Shown here piece by piece: positions 17,001 through 23,888 of a stretch of 64,000 nucleotides of DNA (position 1 is the first letter of the stretch; every line of letters begins with the position of its first letter). Source of the DNA: an uncultured Gemmiger sp. (GTDB lineage: Bacteria; Bacillota; Clostridia; Oscillospirales; Ruminococcaceae); assembly GCA_949295035.1 (NCBI GenBank), contig CASFJO010000062.1, forward strand, positions 1 through 64,000, given 5' to 3'. The notes under the pieces are model-generated. The model made no database searches, was not told where the DNA came from, and saw nothing but the letters and a program-made list of their open reading frames with translations. Made by a program: the position numbers and the translations under genes.

Positions 17001-17033
17001 AAAGCTTCGCCCGGGCGCAAAACGCCCGGGCGA
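17001..17033 (-). terminator. terminator of the Rrf2 gene
   Basis: A perfect 11-bp GC-rich stem (17007-17017 with 17023-17033), 5-base loop, followed on the minus strand by a T-rich run, 14 bases past the stop codon. It insulates the gene from rpoB transcription start just downstream. Confidence 0.85.
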
Positions 17034-17046
17034 GTGTATACTTTTA

Positions 17047-17475
17047 TCAAAGCGAAGCAAGATCCGTCTCGTCCGCCAGCAGGTCCTGAAAGGTAACGCC
17101 GTTCAGTTCCCGGTTGATGGTGTCGCTGATGCGGCCGAACACCCGCTGGAAAGAGCAGCAGCCCGACGCGCCCCGGCTGCACTCCCCTGCCCCTTCGGGC
17201 CCCACGCAGCGGCAAAGCCGGTAAGGCCCCTCCACCGCCACGATCACCTGCAGCAGGGTGATCTCGCCGGCCGGGCGGGCCAGTTCGTAGCCGCCCCGGT
17301 TGCCCTTGTAGCTGGCCACGATGCCGCTTTGGGCCAGTTTGCCCAGGATCTTGAGGGAGAAGCGCAGGGTCACGCACATCTGTTCGCTGATGCTGCGGGC
17401 GTCCATCCGCACCCCCGCGCGGGCCAGGCAGAACACGATGCGCACCGCGTAGTCGGATTCCTGAGTGATATGCAA
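17047..17475 (-). CDS. Rrf2 family transcriptional regulator
   Basis: 142 residues with an N-terminal winged helix ('ITQESDYAVRIVFCLARAG', 'ISEQMCVTLRFSLKILGKL', 'GNRGGYELARP') as in IscR, NsrR and CymR. A C-terminal Cys-rich stretch around residues 88-107 ('CRCVGPEGAGECSRG', then a Cys pair) could hold an Fe-S cluster, so iron, sulfur or NO sensing is possible. The preferred start is TTG at 17475, 8 bases after AGGAGG; a GTG at 17484 overlaps that site. It is divergent from asnA, with a palindrome across its own promoter suggesting autoregulation. Confidence 0.85.
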   Translation of the reverse strand: MHITQESDYAVRIVFCLARAGVRMDARSISEQMCVTLRFSLKILGKLAQSGIVASYKGNRGGYELARPAGEITLLQVIVAVEGPYRLCRCVGPEGAGECSRGASGCCSFQRVFGRISDTINRELNGVTFQDLLADETDLASL

Positions 17476-17490
17476 GGCGGGCACCTCCTG

Positions 17491-17513
17491 AAATATACCA
17501 AGTCGATATATTT
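17491..17513. promoter_or_regulatory. palindromic candidate Rrf2 operator
   Basis: AAATATA (17491-17497) and TATATTT (17507-17513) form a perfect inverted repeat with a 9-base centre. It covers the expected transcription start of the Rrf2 gene, immediately downstream of its TATATT box, and 47 bases from the asnA -35 element. Position and symmetry suit a dimeric autorepressor; binding is inferred. Confidence 0.55.
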
Positions 17514-17514
17514 T

Positions 17515-17543
17515 AATATAGCATTTTGCGGGCAGTTTGTAAA
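17515..17543 (-). promoter_or_regulatory. Rrf2 gene promoter
   Basis: On the minus strand, TTTACA (17543-17538) and TATATT (17520-17515) are 17 bases apart, about 40 bases upstream of the TTG start. Confidence 0.65.
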
Positions 17544-17559
17544 GCGGCCAAATCCTCTT

Positions 17560-17588
17560 TTGACATTTGTCTGTCCGTATGGCATACT
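17560..17588 (+). promoter_or_regulatory. asnA promoter
   Basis: TTGACA (17560-17565) and CATACT (17583-17588) are 17 bases apart, about 40 bases before the asnA ATG, back to back with the Rrf2 promoter. Confidence 0.7.
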
Positions 17589-17628
17589 TTTAGCACAGGA
17601 AAGCAGAAAAGAGGGAGGAAGTTCATCC

Positions 17629-18642
17629 ATGAGCAAGCTGTATCTGCCGGAAGGCTATGCCCCGGCGCTGAGCCTGTACGACACCCAGAAGGCCATCGGC
17701 CTGATCAAGCGCATTTTTGAGGATACCTTGTGCGGGGCGTTGAATCTGCGGCGTGTGTCCGCGCCGCTGTTTGTGGAGGCGTCCACCGGTTTGAACGACG
17801 ACCTGAACGGGGTGGAGCGGCCGGTGGATTTTGCGATACGGGACACCGGCACCCACGCCCAGGTGGTGCACAGTCTGGCCAAATGGAAACGGATGGCGCT
17901 GCACCTGTACGGCTTTGCGCCCGACACCGGCCTGTACACCGACATGAACGCTATTCGCCGGGACGAAGAACTGGACAACCTGCACTCGATCTATGTGGAT
18001 CAGTGGGACTGGGAAAAGATCATCACCGACGACGACCGGACCCTTGCCTATCTGCAGGGGGTGGCGGACCGGATCGTGCAGGCCATCATCTCCACCGAGA
18101 CCACCCTGCGGGCGATGTTCCCGGTGCTGGAGCGGCTGCCGGTTCTGCGCCGGGATGTGACCTTTCTGACCACCCGGCAGCTGGAGGACCGCTGGCCCTC
18201 TCTGACCCCCAAGCAACGGGAGGACGCGATCTGCCGGGAGGCGGGCACCGTGTTTCTGATGCAGATCGGCGGGCCGCTGAAGAATGGCCAGCCCCACGAC
18301 GGCCGCGCCCCCGACTACGACGACTGGCAGCTGAATGGTGATCTGCTGTTCTGGAACGAGACGCTGGAAAAAGCCTTCGAGGTGAGCAGCATGGGCATCC
18401 GGGTGAGCCCGGAAAGCCTGGACCGGCAGCTGACCGCCGCCGGCTGCGACGACCGCCGGACGCTGCCCTTCCACAAGGCGCTGCTGGCGGGTGAGCTGCC
18501 CCTGACCATCGGCGGCGGCATCGGCCAGAGCCGGCTGTGCATGCTGCTGCTGGGCTGCGCCCACATCGGCGAGGTCCAGTCCAGCGTGTGGGACGCCGCC
18601 ACGCTGGAGGCCTGCCGGGCGGCGGGCATCCCGATCCTGTGA
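17629..18642 (+). CDS. asnA: aspartate-ammonia ligase (asparagine synthetase A)
   Basis: 337 residues. It makes asparagine from aspartate, ammonia and ATP in the cytoplasm, a class II aminoacyl-tRNA-synthetase-like fold. Typical segments are 'LNLRRVSAPLFVEASTGLND', 'DFAIRDTGTHAQVVHSLAKW' and 'YTDMNAIRRDEELDNLHSIY', and the class II motif 3 equivalent 'LTIGGGIGQSRLCMLLL'. The start at 17629 follows GAGGGAGGA by 9 bases; the open frame runs far upstream without a ribosome site, so the longer version is rejected. It is transcribed alone with its own promoter and terminator. Confidence 0.96.
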   Translation: MSKLYLPEGYAPALSLYDTQKAIGLIKRIFEDTLCGALNLRRVSAPLFVEASTGLNDDLNGVERPVDFAIRDTGTHAQVVHSLAKWKRMALHLYGFAPDTGLYTDMNAIRRDEELDNLHSIYVDQWDWEKIITDDDRTLAYLQGVADRIVQAIISTETTLRAMFPVLERLPVLRRDVTFLTTRQLEDRWPSLTPKQREDAICREAGTVFLMQIGGPLKNGQPHDGRAPDYDDWQLNGDLLFWNETLEKAFEVSSMGIRVSPESLDRQLTAAGCDDRRTLPFHKALLAGELPLTIGGGIGQSRLCMLLLGCAHIGEVQSSVWDAATLEACRAAGIPIL

Positions 18643-18658
18643 TCTGTGCATGAGCGAA

Positions 18659-18690
18659 CCGGGCGCGGGCTGAGGCCCGCGCCCGGTTTT
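18659..18690 (+). terminator. asnA terminator
   Basis: A perfect 12-bp GC stem (18659-18670 with 18675-18686), 4-base loop, then TTTT, 16 bases past the asnA stop. Confidence 0.85.
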
Positions 18691-18701
18691 GTGGGAGATA
18701 C

Positions 18702-18736
18702 AAAAAAATCCCGGATGCGTCGGCATCCGGGATTTT
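18702..18736 (-). terminator. tRNA-Trp terminator
   Basis: A 14-bp stem (18705-18718 with 18723-18736), 4-base loop, followed on the minus strand by a T run. It begins directly at the 3' CCA end of the tRNA gene. Confidence 0.8.
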
Positions 18737-18811
18737 GGCAGGGGCAGAAGGATTCGAACCCTCGGCACGCGGTTTTGGAGACCGCTGCTCTACCAGCTGA
18801 GCTATACCCCT
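18736..18811 (-). tRNA. tRNA-Trp (CCA anticodon)
   Basis: Reads on the minus strand AGGGGTATAGCTCAG... with a full cloverleaf: 7-bp acceptor stem closed by TGCCCCT, D-loop AGCTGGTAGAGC, anticodon stem GCGGT/ACCGC around loop CTCCAAA (anticodon CCA, Trp), and T arm GAGGGTTCGAATCCTTC. The discriminator is G and CCA is encoded. It stands alone, convergent with asnA. Confidence 0.95.
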
Positions 18812-18906
18812 ACAAGGCAGCGCCTGTATCAGCGTGCCTGTTTACTATACTAAATAATCAGGGCTTTGTCAAGCCCCTGACCGGGAAAAATGTCTTTTCC
18901 GGGCGG

Positions 18907-19230
18907 TCAGCCCTTGAGCAGGTCCTTCAGCTTCAGGGCCTTTTCAATGCTGCCCTCCACCTTCAGTCTGCCCGTCATCACCGCCGCCACCGGGTCGGTC
19001 TTGCCGGAGGCGATCTTCTCCAGCGTCTCGGCGCTGCAGGTGAACTGGGCATCCCGGTCCTTATAATCGTAGGGCTCCACATGGACCTTGCCGTCCCGCA
19101 CCTCCACATAGAACACCCCGGCGGCCTCCCCCGTCACATTGAACTGGTAGGCCAGATGCCCCGGAACAGCGCTGGCGTCGGCGCGTTCCAGCAATTCCTT
19201 GGCCCGGGCAAACATCTCCGCATAGGTCAT
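18907..19230 (-). CDS. SCP2 sterol-carrier domain protein
   Basis: 107 residues forming one SCP-2-like lipid-binding domain: 'AYQFNVTGEAAGVFYVEV', 'DAQFTCSAETLEKIASGKTD' and 'AVMTGRLKVEGSIEKALKL' follow the family's strand-helix order. In bacteria these small proteins probably bind hydrophobic ligands such as fatty acyl groups; the ligand is unknown here. No signal peptide, so cytoplasmic. GGAAGGAGAG precedes the ATG. It is monocistronic, next to tRNA-Trp. Confidence 0.85.
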   Translation of the reverse strand: MTYAEMFARAKELLERADASAVPGHLAYQFNVTGEAAGVFYVEVRDGKVHVEPYDYKDRDAQFTCSAETLEKIASGKTDPVAAVMTGRLKVEGSIEKALKLKDLLKG

Positions 19231-19353
19231 TGCACTCTCTCCTTCCGGCTCGCGGCCGTTTACTCTGGCATAAGCGTACCACGTTTCGCCCGTCGGGTCA
19301 ACGCGCAGACAGGTCTATCCTGTCGGATCTGTTTCTGGCCAAAAGCCGCCCGC

Positions 19354-19382
19354 TTGCGCATTTTGCAGGTTTGCGCTATACT
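19354..19382 (+). promoter_or_regulatory. promoter of the YczE-type gene
   Basis: TTGCGC (19354-19359) and TATACT (19377-19382), 17-base spacer. The short leader downstream contains a strong hairpin (19394-19427). Confidence 0.55.
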
Positions 19383-19393
19383 GAAATCATCAA

Positions 19394-19427
19394 GACCGCC
19401 GCGGTTCGCTTATGCGCCGCGGCGGTC
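19394..19427 (+). other. perfect hairpin in the YczE leader
   Basis: GACCGCCGCGG (19394-19404) and CCGCGGCGGTC (19417-19427) form a perfect 11-bp stem with a 12-base loop, starting about 5 bases after the expected transcription start and ending 38 bases before the gene. There is no T run, so it is not a simple terminator; it may be an operator or a protective 5' hairpin. Confidence 0.5.
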
Positions 19428-19464
19428 CTCGCTGTTATACTTTGCGCGAAAGAGGGTATCGTGT

Positions 19465-20126
19465 ATGGATCTCAAGGTCCATCCTTCCATCGACCGGCCG
19501 GTGCGCCGGGTACTGCTGCTCTGCGGCGGGCTGTGCGTGATGGCGTTCGGGGTAGCGTTTTCCATCAAGGCGGAACTGGGCACCTCGCCCATCTCCAGCG
19601 TGCCTTATGCCACCGCCGCCATCTCCGGCCTCTCGGTGGGCACCACCACCATCCTTATGAACTTTCTGTTCGTACTGATCAGATCGGCATTCTGCGGCGC
19701 CGGTACGACTGGTTCCAGCTGCTGCAGTTCCCGGCGGCCATTGTCTTTGGCCTGACCATCGACGCGGCCGAGGCCGCTCTGGCCGGCGTTATCCCCGGCA
19801 GCTATCCGGCGCAGTGGCTGCTGTGCGCGGCGGGCATCTTTTTGATCGCTTTCGGCATCAGCATGGAGGTCACCGCCGGGCTGGTGACCACGGCGGGCGA
19901 GGGCATCGTGCTGGCCATCTGCCGGGTGGCGCCGGTCAAGTTCAGCAATATGAAGGTGGCCTTCGACGTGACGCTGGTCTGCCTGGCGGTGGCGCTGTCC
20001 CTGATTTTTCTGGGGCGCCCGGAAGGGGTGCGGGAAGGCACCCTGGCGGCGGCGGTCTGCGTGGGGCTGGTGACCCGGCAAACCAACAAGATCATGAAGA
20101 AGGCGGAGGCTGTCATCCTTCCCTGA
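19465..20126 (+). pseudogene. YczE/YyaS-family membrane protein, frameshifted
   Basis: The first frame gives a YczE/YitT-like multi-pass membrane protein ('FGVAFSIKAELGTSPISSVP', 'GTTTILMNFLFVLI') to base 19680, then reads nonsense and stops. The next frame continues the family at once ('QIGILRRRYDWFQLLQFPAA', 'AAGIFLIAFGISMEV', 'RQTNKIMKKAEAVILP'). The sequence CTGATC-AGATCGGC would need one more C between 19680 and 19681 to stay in frame, so a single-base deletion explains it; the repaired product is 220 residues. Function of the family is unknown. It could be a real lesion or a sequencing error. Confidence 0.85.
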
Positions 20127-20131
20127 ATGAG

Positions 20132-20161
20132 AAAAAGGAGCGCCAGGAGGCGCTCCTTTTT
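20132..20161. terminator. bidirectional terminator
   Basis: AAAAAGGAGCGCC (20132-20144) and GGCGCTCCTTTTT (20149-20161) form a 13-bp hairpin with A and T arms, so it can serve both converging genes. Confidence 0.85.
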
Positions 20162-20169
20162 CTTGTTGC

Positions 20170-20928
20170 TCAGATGCCGGGGGCTTCGGTGAAGCAGTGC
20201 ATGTGCAGCGGGCCCAGCACCTTGAAGCCCTCGCCCAGCGCAAAGCCCTTATCCTGGGCCAGGCGCTGGCATTGCATGGTGAAATAGACCCTGTAGAGCC
20301 CCAGCAGTTCCTCGTTCAGCTGGGTGCGGTGCATTGCCATGGCGGCGAATTTCTGCTCAAATGTATCGGTCACATCCACCACCGTGTTGGGGTTCTGGGT
20401 AAAATAGAAGGCGATGGCGGAGGGCTGCCAGGGCTGGGTGCCGGTGCCCCGGGGGTACCCCGCCAGTGCTGACGAGATAAAGGCCTGGGCCGCCGCCTTG
20501 CCGGTGACCACATGGTCCTGGTGGGCCTCATACAGGGCCCAGGGGTCCGGGCAGAAGAGCACATCCGGCCGGAGGGTGCGCACCAGCTCGGCGATGCGGC
20601 CCGCCAGCGCGGGGATATCTTTGAGGGAGCCGTCCGCCTCCTCAAAAAAGTGAAAAGCCGACGCTCCCAGCGCCCGGCCCGCGGCCTCGGTCTCCTGCCG
20701 GCGGGCGGCCGCCAGGGCCGCCGGGTTCGCGGGCCCGGCCGCCTGGCCCAGGTCGCCGTTTGTAACGGTCAGGTAATGGATCTCGCAGCCCCGGGCGGCC
20801 AGCGCCGCGACCGTACCGCCCATGCCGATCTCGTTGTCATCGGGATGGGGCTGGATGCAGAGCGCGCGTTTGGCGCCCAGGATGGGAGGCGGGGCAAAGA
20901 AAGCGGACAGGTCCATGGTTTCCCTCAT
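20170..20928 (-). CDS. PIG-L family deacetylase
   Basis: 252 residues of the LmbE/PIG-L zinc deacetylase family. The metal site is 'QPHPDDNEIGMGGT' (His, Asp, Asp) near residue 27 and the second His is in 'YEAHQDHVVTGKAA'. Family members remove acetyl groups from N-acetylglucosamine-type substrates. The start codon overlaps the stop of the upstream transporter gene (ATGA), so the two are translationally coupled. That suggests the imported compound is an amino-sugar glycoside, which is inference. A second ATG four codons later is also possible. Confidence 0.85.
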   Translation of the reverse strand: MRETMDLSAFFAPPPILGAKRALCIQPHPDDNEIGMGGTVAALAARGCEIHYLTVTNGDLGQAAGPANPAALAAARRQETEAAGRALGASAFHFFEEADGSLKDIPALAGRIAELVRTLRPDVLFCPDPWALYEAHQDHVVTGKAAAQAFISSALAGYPRGTGTQPWQPSAIAFYFTQNPNTVVDVTDTFEQKFAAMAMHRTQLNEELLGLYRVYFTMQCQRLAQDKGFALGEGFKVLGPLHMHCFTEAPGI

Positions 20929-22265
20929 TTCTCCGCCGAACGGCGGGTCTCCAGGTCTTGACGGATGGATTCGATCTGCTCCGGCCGAAGCCGGTAGAAC
21001 AGCAAGGGAACGGCCGCCAGCACGAAGCAGGCCGCGGGGGCCAGGTAGACGATGGCGCTCAGACCGGTGGTCAGGGTAGCGCTGGGAGCCATATTATCCA
21101 CATAGTGCATGGCCGTGAACGAGACCCCCAGCAACCCCTTGGCCAAAGTGGAACTGAGTTTGTTCAGAAAGGTATTCATGCTGAACACCACCCCCTCGCC
21201 CCGGAACCCCAGCTTGTATTCCGCATAGTCGATGGCGTCCATGAGCATGGAGGTGCTGCAGATGGTGGTCAGGCCGGTAAAGAAGAAGCTGACCCCCAGC
21301 AGGGCCAGGCCCACCGCCGGGCCGCCGCCCAGCACAAAGGGCAGGGCGCTGGATACCGCACCGCCGGCGCAGGCTGCCAGAAAAACGACTTTTTTATCAA
21401 AGCGGCGGATGAGCGCCGGGGAGACCGCCATGCCCGCGACCATCCCCAGCACCAGGCTCAGGCCGATCCAGGCCACATAGCCGGAATCCCCCCACACGTA
21501 CACCGCAAAGTGCATCTGAGCCACCTGCCGCAGGTTGTTGACCATGTTGACGATCAGAAGAGCCGCCATCAAGGCTTTCAGCGGGGCGTTGTCCAGAATG
21601 GTGTGGATGTTCTTTTTGAAAGGAACGCCGGTGGCGGCGGGCTGGATGCGCTCCTTGACAAAAAAGCCGCTGAGCAGCATGAGCAGCGCCCCCACTCCGG
21701 CCACGACCGCCGCCGCCGCGGTGTAGGCGCCGGCGGCACGCTCTCCCCCGAACAGGTTCAGCAGCGACACGCTGCCCACCGACACCAGCACAGTGCCCAG
21801 GGTGCCGCCGATCTTGCCCAGGGTGACCATACTGTTTTTCGCGTCCGGGTCCCGGGAGCAGACCGAGGAGATGGCCCAGATGGGGATATCGTAGACTGTA
21901 TAGGACATGCCCCAGCACACATAGCACACCGCCACCACCGCGATGGTGCCCGCCGGGGAACCGCCAAAATGGGTGAAACAGAACACGGTGGTCAGAAAGA
22001 TCACCGCCGGGCCGGCCAGCAGGTAGGGCCGGAACTTGCCCCAGCGGGTGCGGGTGCGGTCGGCGATCATGCCCATCAGGATGTCGTTGACTGCGTCCCA
22101 CAGGCTGGCCGCCACCAGGATGACGGTGACGCTTTGGGAAGGGATGTGGAGCAGGTCGGTGAAGAAGAACATGATGTACATGGTCACAAAGCTGTAGATC
22201 ATGTTCTGGCCCAGCAGGCTGCCGGTATAGACGAGCTTTTAGCCCGCCGCGATGGTTTGCCGCAT
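20925..22265 (-). pseudogene. GPH-type sugar:cation symporter, early stop
   Basis: A major-facilitator transporter of the MelB-like GPH family with about 12 membrane segments ('FVTMYIMFFFTDLLHIP', 'DAVNDILMGMIADRTRTRWGKFRPYLL' in part). The best ribosome site (GGAG, 7 bases before) serves an ATG at 22265, giving MRQTIAAG and then an in-frame TAA at 22241-22239. After it the frame continues as 'KLVYTGSLLGQNMIYS', exactly the family's usual N-terminus. A single GAA-to-TAA change would explain it. Restart at the ATG at 22202 would cost part of helix 1; no ribosome site is obvious there. Could be a nonsense mutation or base-call error. Confidence 0.8.
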
Positions 22266-22536
22266 AGTCGTTCTCCTTTTGTTATCTGCTGTGCGCCGCA
22301 GCGCGTCGTACCATCCGGATGCCGCCCTGCGCCGGATCGCCCCTGCCGGGGCCCGGGCGGCTTCCCGCACCGGCCTGATGCCGGAGGCACCTGCGCCAGA
22401 AGAACACCCCCTCCCGGCCGCACCCCGGAGCGGAAAAGCGGTTTTGGCGCCGCCCCCCACCCACCGAAAGGAACCCCCGCATCGCGTTTCCCTTTTCGAT
22501 CTTTTTCTCATTGTAGCATCCGGCGCCGAAAAACAC
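22266..22536 (-). other. GC-rich leader region without a gene
   Basis: About 270 bases upstream of the symporter gene, very GC-rich with several weak inverted repeats. A TACAAT box (minus strand) near 22510 may be its -10 element. I see no coding sequence and no riboswitch class I recognise. Confidence 0.4.
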
Positions 22537-22565
22537 AACGCCGGGCCCTTCCGGGGCCCGGCGTT
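22532..22565 (-). terminator. terminator of the NiaX-like gene
   Basis: A 12-bp GC stem (22537-22548 with about 22554-22565) followed on the minus strand by a five-T run, 7 bases after the stop codon. Confidence 0.8.
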
Positions 22566-22571
22566 GCACGG

Positions 22572-23174
22572 TCATTGTTCACAGGCTGTCTTTTGCCCGG
22601 CGGACAGGGCCTTCACGGCCGCGATGCGCCGCACCAGCGGCATCCGGGTCAGCGGGTGGTAGATCAGGCGGGCGATGGAATAGTCCACCAGACTGTGCAC
22701 CACCGTGCCCAGCCCCACCAGCAGCACCACGCTGACGAAGAAGCCCTTGCTGTAGTTGTCGGCGCTCAGCGTACCGCCCATATAAAAGGGCAGCACTGCC
22801 AGCACCTCCATCCCACCGTGGATCACGCCGGTGACCAGGCCGAATACCGCCGCGCAGACCGGCCGGCCGGCGGTGGCGGGAAAGCGGCGCAGCCACAGCG
22901 CACCCAGTACGGCAAAGACGATCTGGCTGGCCGCCCGGACCACCACCACGATGGGAAAGCCGGCCAGCTGGAATCCCAGGGTGGTGCCCACGCAGACGGC
23001 CGCCGTGATCCCCGGCGACAGGAACATCGCCACAAAGATGGCCACATGGCTGCCCAGGGTGAAACTGGCGGGCAGGATCTCCACCTTGACCGGCGAGACC
23101 ACCGGGATCAAAATGCCGACGGCGCACAGCAGCGCCGCTACCACCATGCGCAGGATCTGATCGTGCTGTTTCAT
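22572..23174 (-). CDS. ECF transporter S component, NiaX-like
   Basis: 200 residues with about six membrane helices. The N-terminal half ('AVGILIPVVSPVKVEILP', 'ASFTLGSHVAIFVAMFLSPG', 'LGFQLAGFPIVVVVRAASQI') closely resembles the niacin-specific S component NiaX of energy-coupling-factor transporters. It would capture the vitamin and dock to shared EcfAAT units, none of which is in this window. Niacin as substrate is by family resemblance. A consensus promoter with an overlapping inverted repeat lies upstream, so it is probably repressor-controlled. Confidence 0.75.
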   Translation of the reverse strand: MKQHDQILRMVVAALLCAVGILIPVVSPVKVEILPASFTLGSHVAIFVAMFLSPGITAAVCVGTTLGFQLAGFPIVVVVRAASQIVFAVLGALWLRRFPATAGRPVCAAVFGLVTGVIHGGMEVLAVLPFYMGGTLSADNYSKGFFVSVVLLVGLGTVVHSLVDYSIARLIYHPLTRMPLVRRIAAVKALSAGQKTACEQ

Positions 23175-23221
23175 AGGTCTGTCCTCTCCTCACAAACGCA
23201 AAGCCCCATCGCCGGCGCGGG

Positions 23222-23263
23222 CCGCCGGTTTCAAATTTCAGACAGCATACCAGAAACCGGCGG
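23222..23263. promoter_or_regulatory. inverted repeat spanning the NiaX-like promoter
   Basis: CCGCCGGTTTC (23222-23232) and GAAACCGGCGG (23253-23263) form a perfect 11-bp inverted repeat 20 bases apart. One arm lies in the promoter spacer and the other just after the -10 box, so it could be a two-site operator or a transcript hairpin. Confidence 0.5.
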
Positions 23264-23272
23264 TTTTGTCAA
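23244..23272 (-). promoter_or_regulatory. promoter of the NiaX-like gene
   Basis: On the minus strand, TTGACA (23272-23267) and TATGCT (23249-23244) are 17 bases apart. It follows a GC hairpin and T run that probably ends the tetR transcript. Confidence 0.75.
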
Positions 23273-23315
23273 AAACGCAGCCCCGCCCCCTTGCGGGAGC
23301 CCTTGTTTTTGTGGT

Positions 23316-23888
23316 TCAGGCCAGCGCGCGGCAGACCATGCGGCAGAGATTTTGCGCCTGCACCGGGCTGTCCGCCGGGCCCTGCACCGCCGCGGCCGAA
23401 GCCATCAGGGCGGTCTCCACCACACAGCGGCAGTACTCCTCCGGCCAGGCGGCGCGGATGGCCCCTTCGGCGCGGCCCTGAGCGATCAGGGCCTGTTCCA
23501 GCGCCCGCAGACGATCCAGCAGGTCTTTCTGCGCCGCCGTCAGGCAGCAGCCGTCCCGGTGCTCCATGCTGCTGGTCAGGCTGCGGTACACCATACCGTC
23601 CCCCAGCATGGTATCCCACAGCGCCTGCAGCATCCCGGCCACATGCGCTTCAAAGCTGCCGGGCCCGGACATGATCCGGTCCAGCCGGTTCAGGATCTGG
23701 GTCAGGCTCCAATGAACGGTGCCCGCCAGGATCTCCTCTTTGGAGGAAAAGTATTCGTACAGGGTGCCCTTGCCCAGGCCGGACGCGTCGGCGATCTGCT
23801 GCACCCGCAGGCTGCCCATATCCACTCCCTGCCGCGCCAGAGCCAGCACACCGGTGAACACCTGGATCTGTTTTTCCGTATAGGTCAT
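23316..23888 (-). CDS. TetR family transcriptional regulator
   Basis: 190 residues. The N-terminal HTH is typical ('VQQIADASGLGKGTLYEYFSSKEEI', about residues 29-54 in pieces); the C-terminal helical domain would bind the effector and dimerise. The start codon overlaps the stop of the RND pump gene by 4 bases, so the pump and its regulator are made from one transcript. The perfect palindrome at the operon promoter (27853-27872) is the likely binding site, giving drug-relieved autorepression. Confidence 0.9.
   Translation of the reverse strand: MTYTEKQIQVFTGVLALARQGVDMGSLRVQQIADASGLGKGTLYEYFSSKEEILAGTVHWSLTQILNRLDRIMSGPGSFEAHVAGMLQALWDTMLGDGMVYRSLTSSMEHRDGCCLTAAQKDLLDRLRALEQALIAQGRAEGAIRAAWPEEYCRCVVETALMASAAAVQGPADSPVQAQNLCRMVCRALA

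Noticed and set aside
16864..17628. N-terminal extension of asnA
   Set aside because: The open frame runs through the Rrf2 gene and both promoters; the asnA start at 17629 has the ribosome site and matches the family.
19394..19427. Attenuator terminator before the YczE-type gene
   Set aside because: The hairpin is strong but has no following T run, so termination is not supported.
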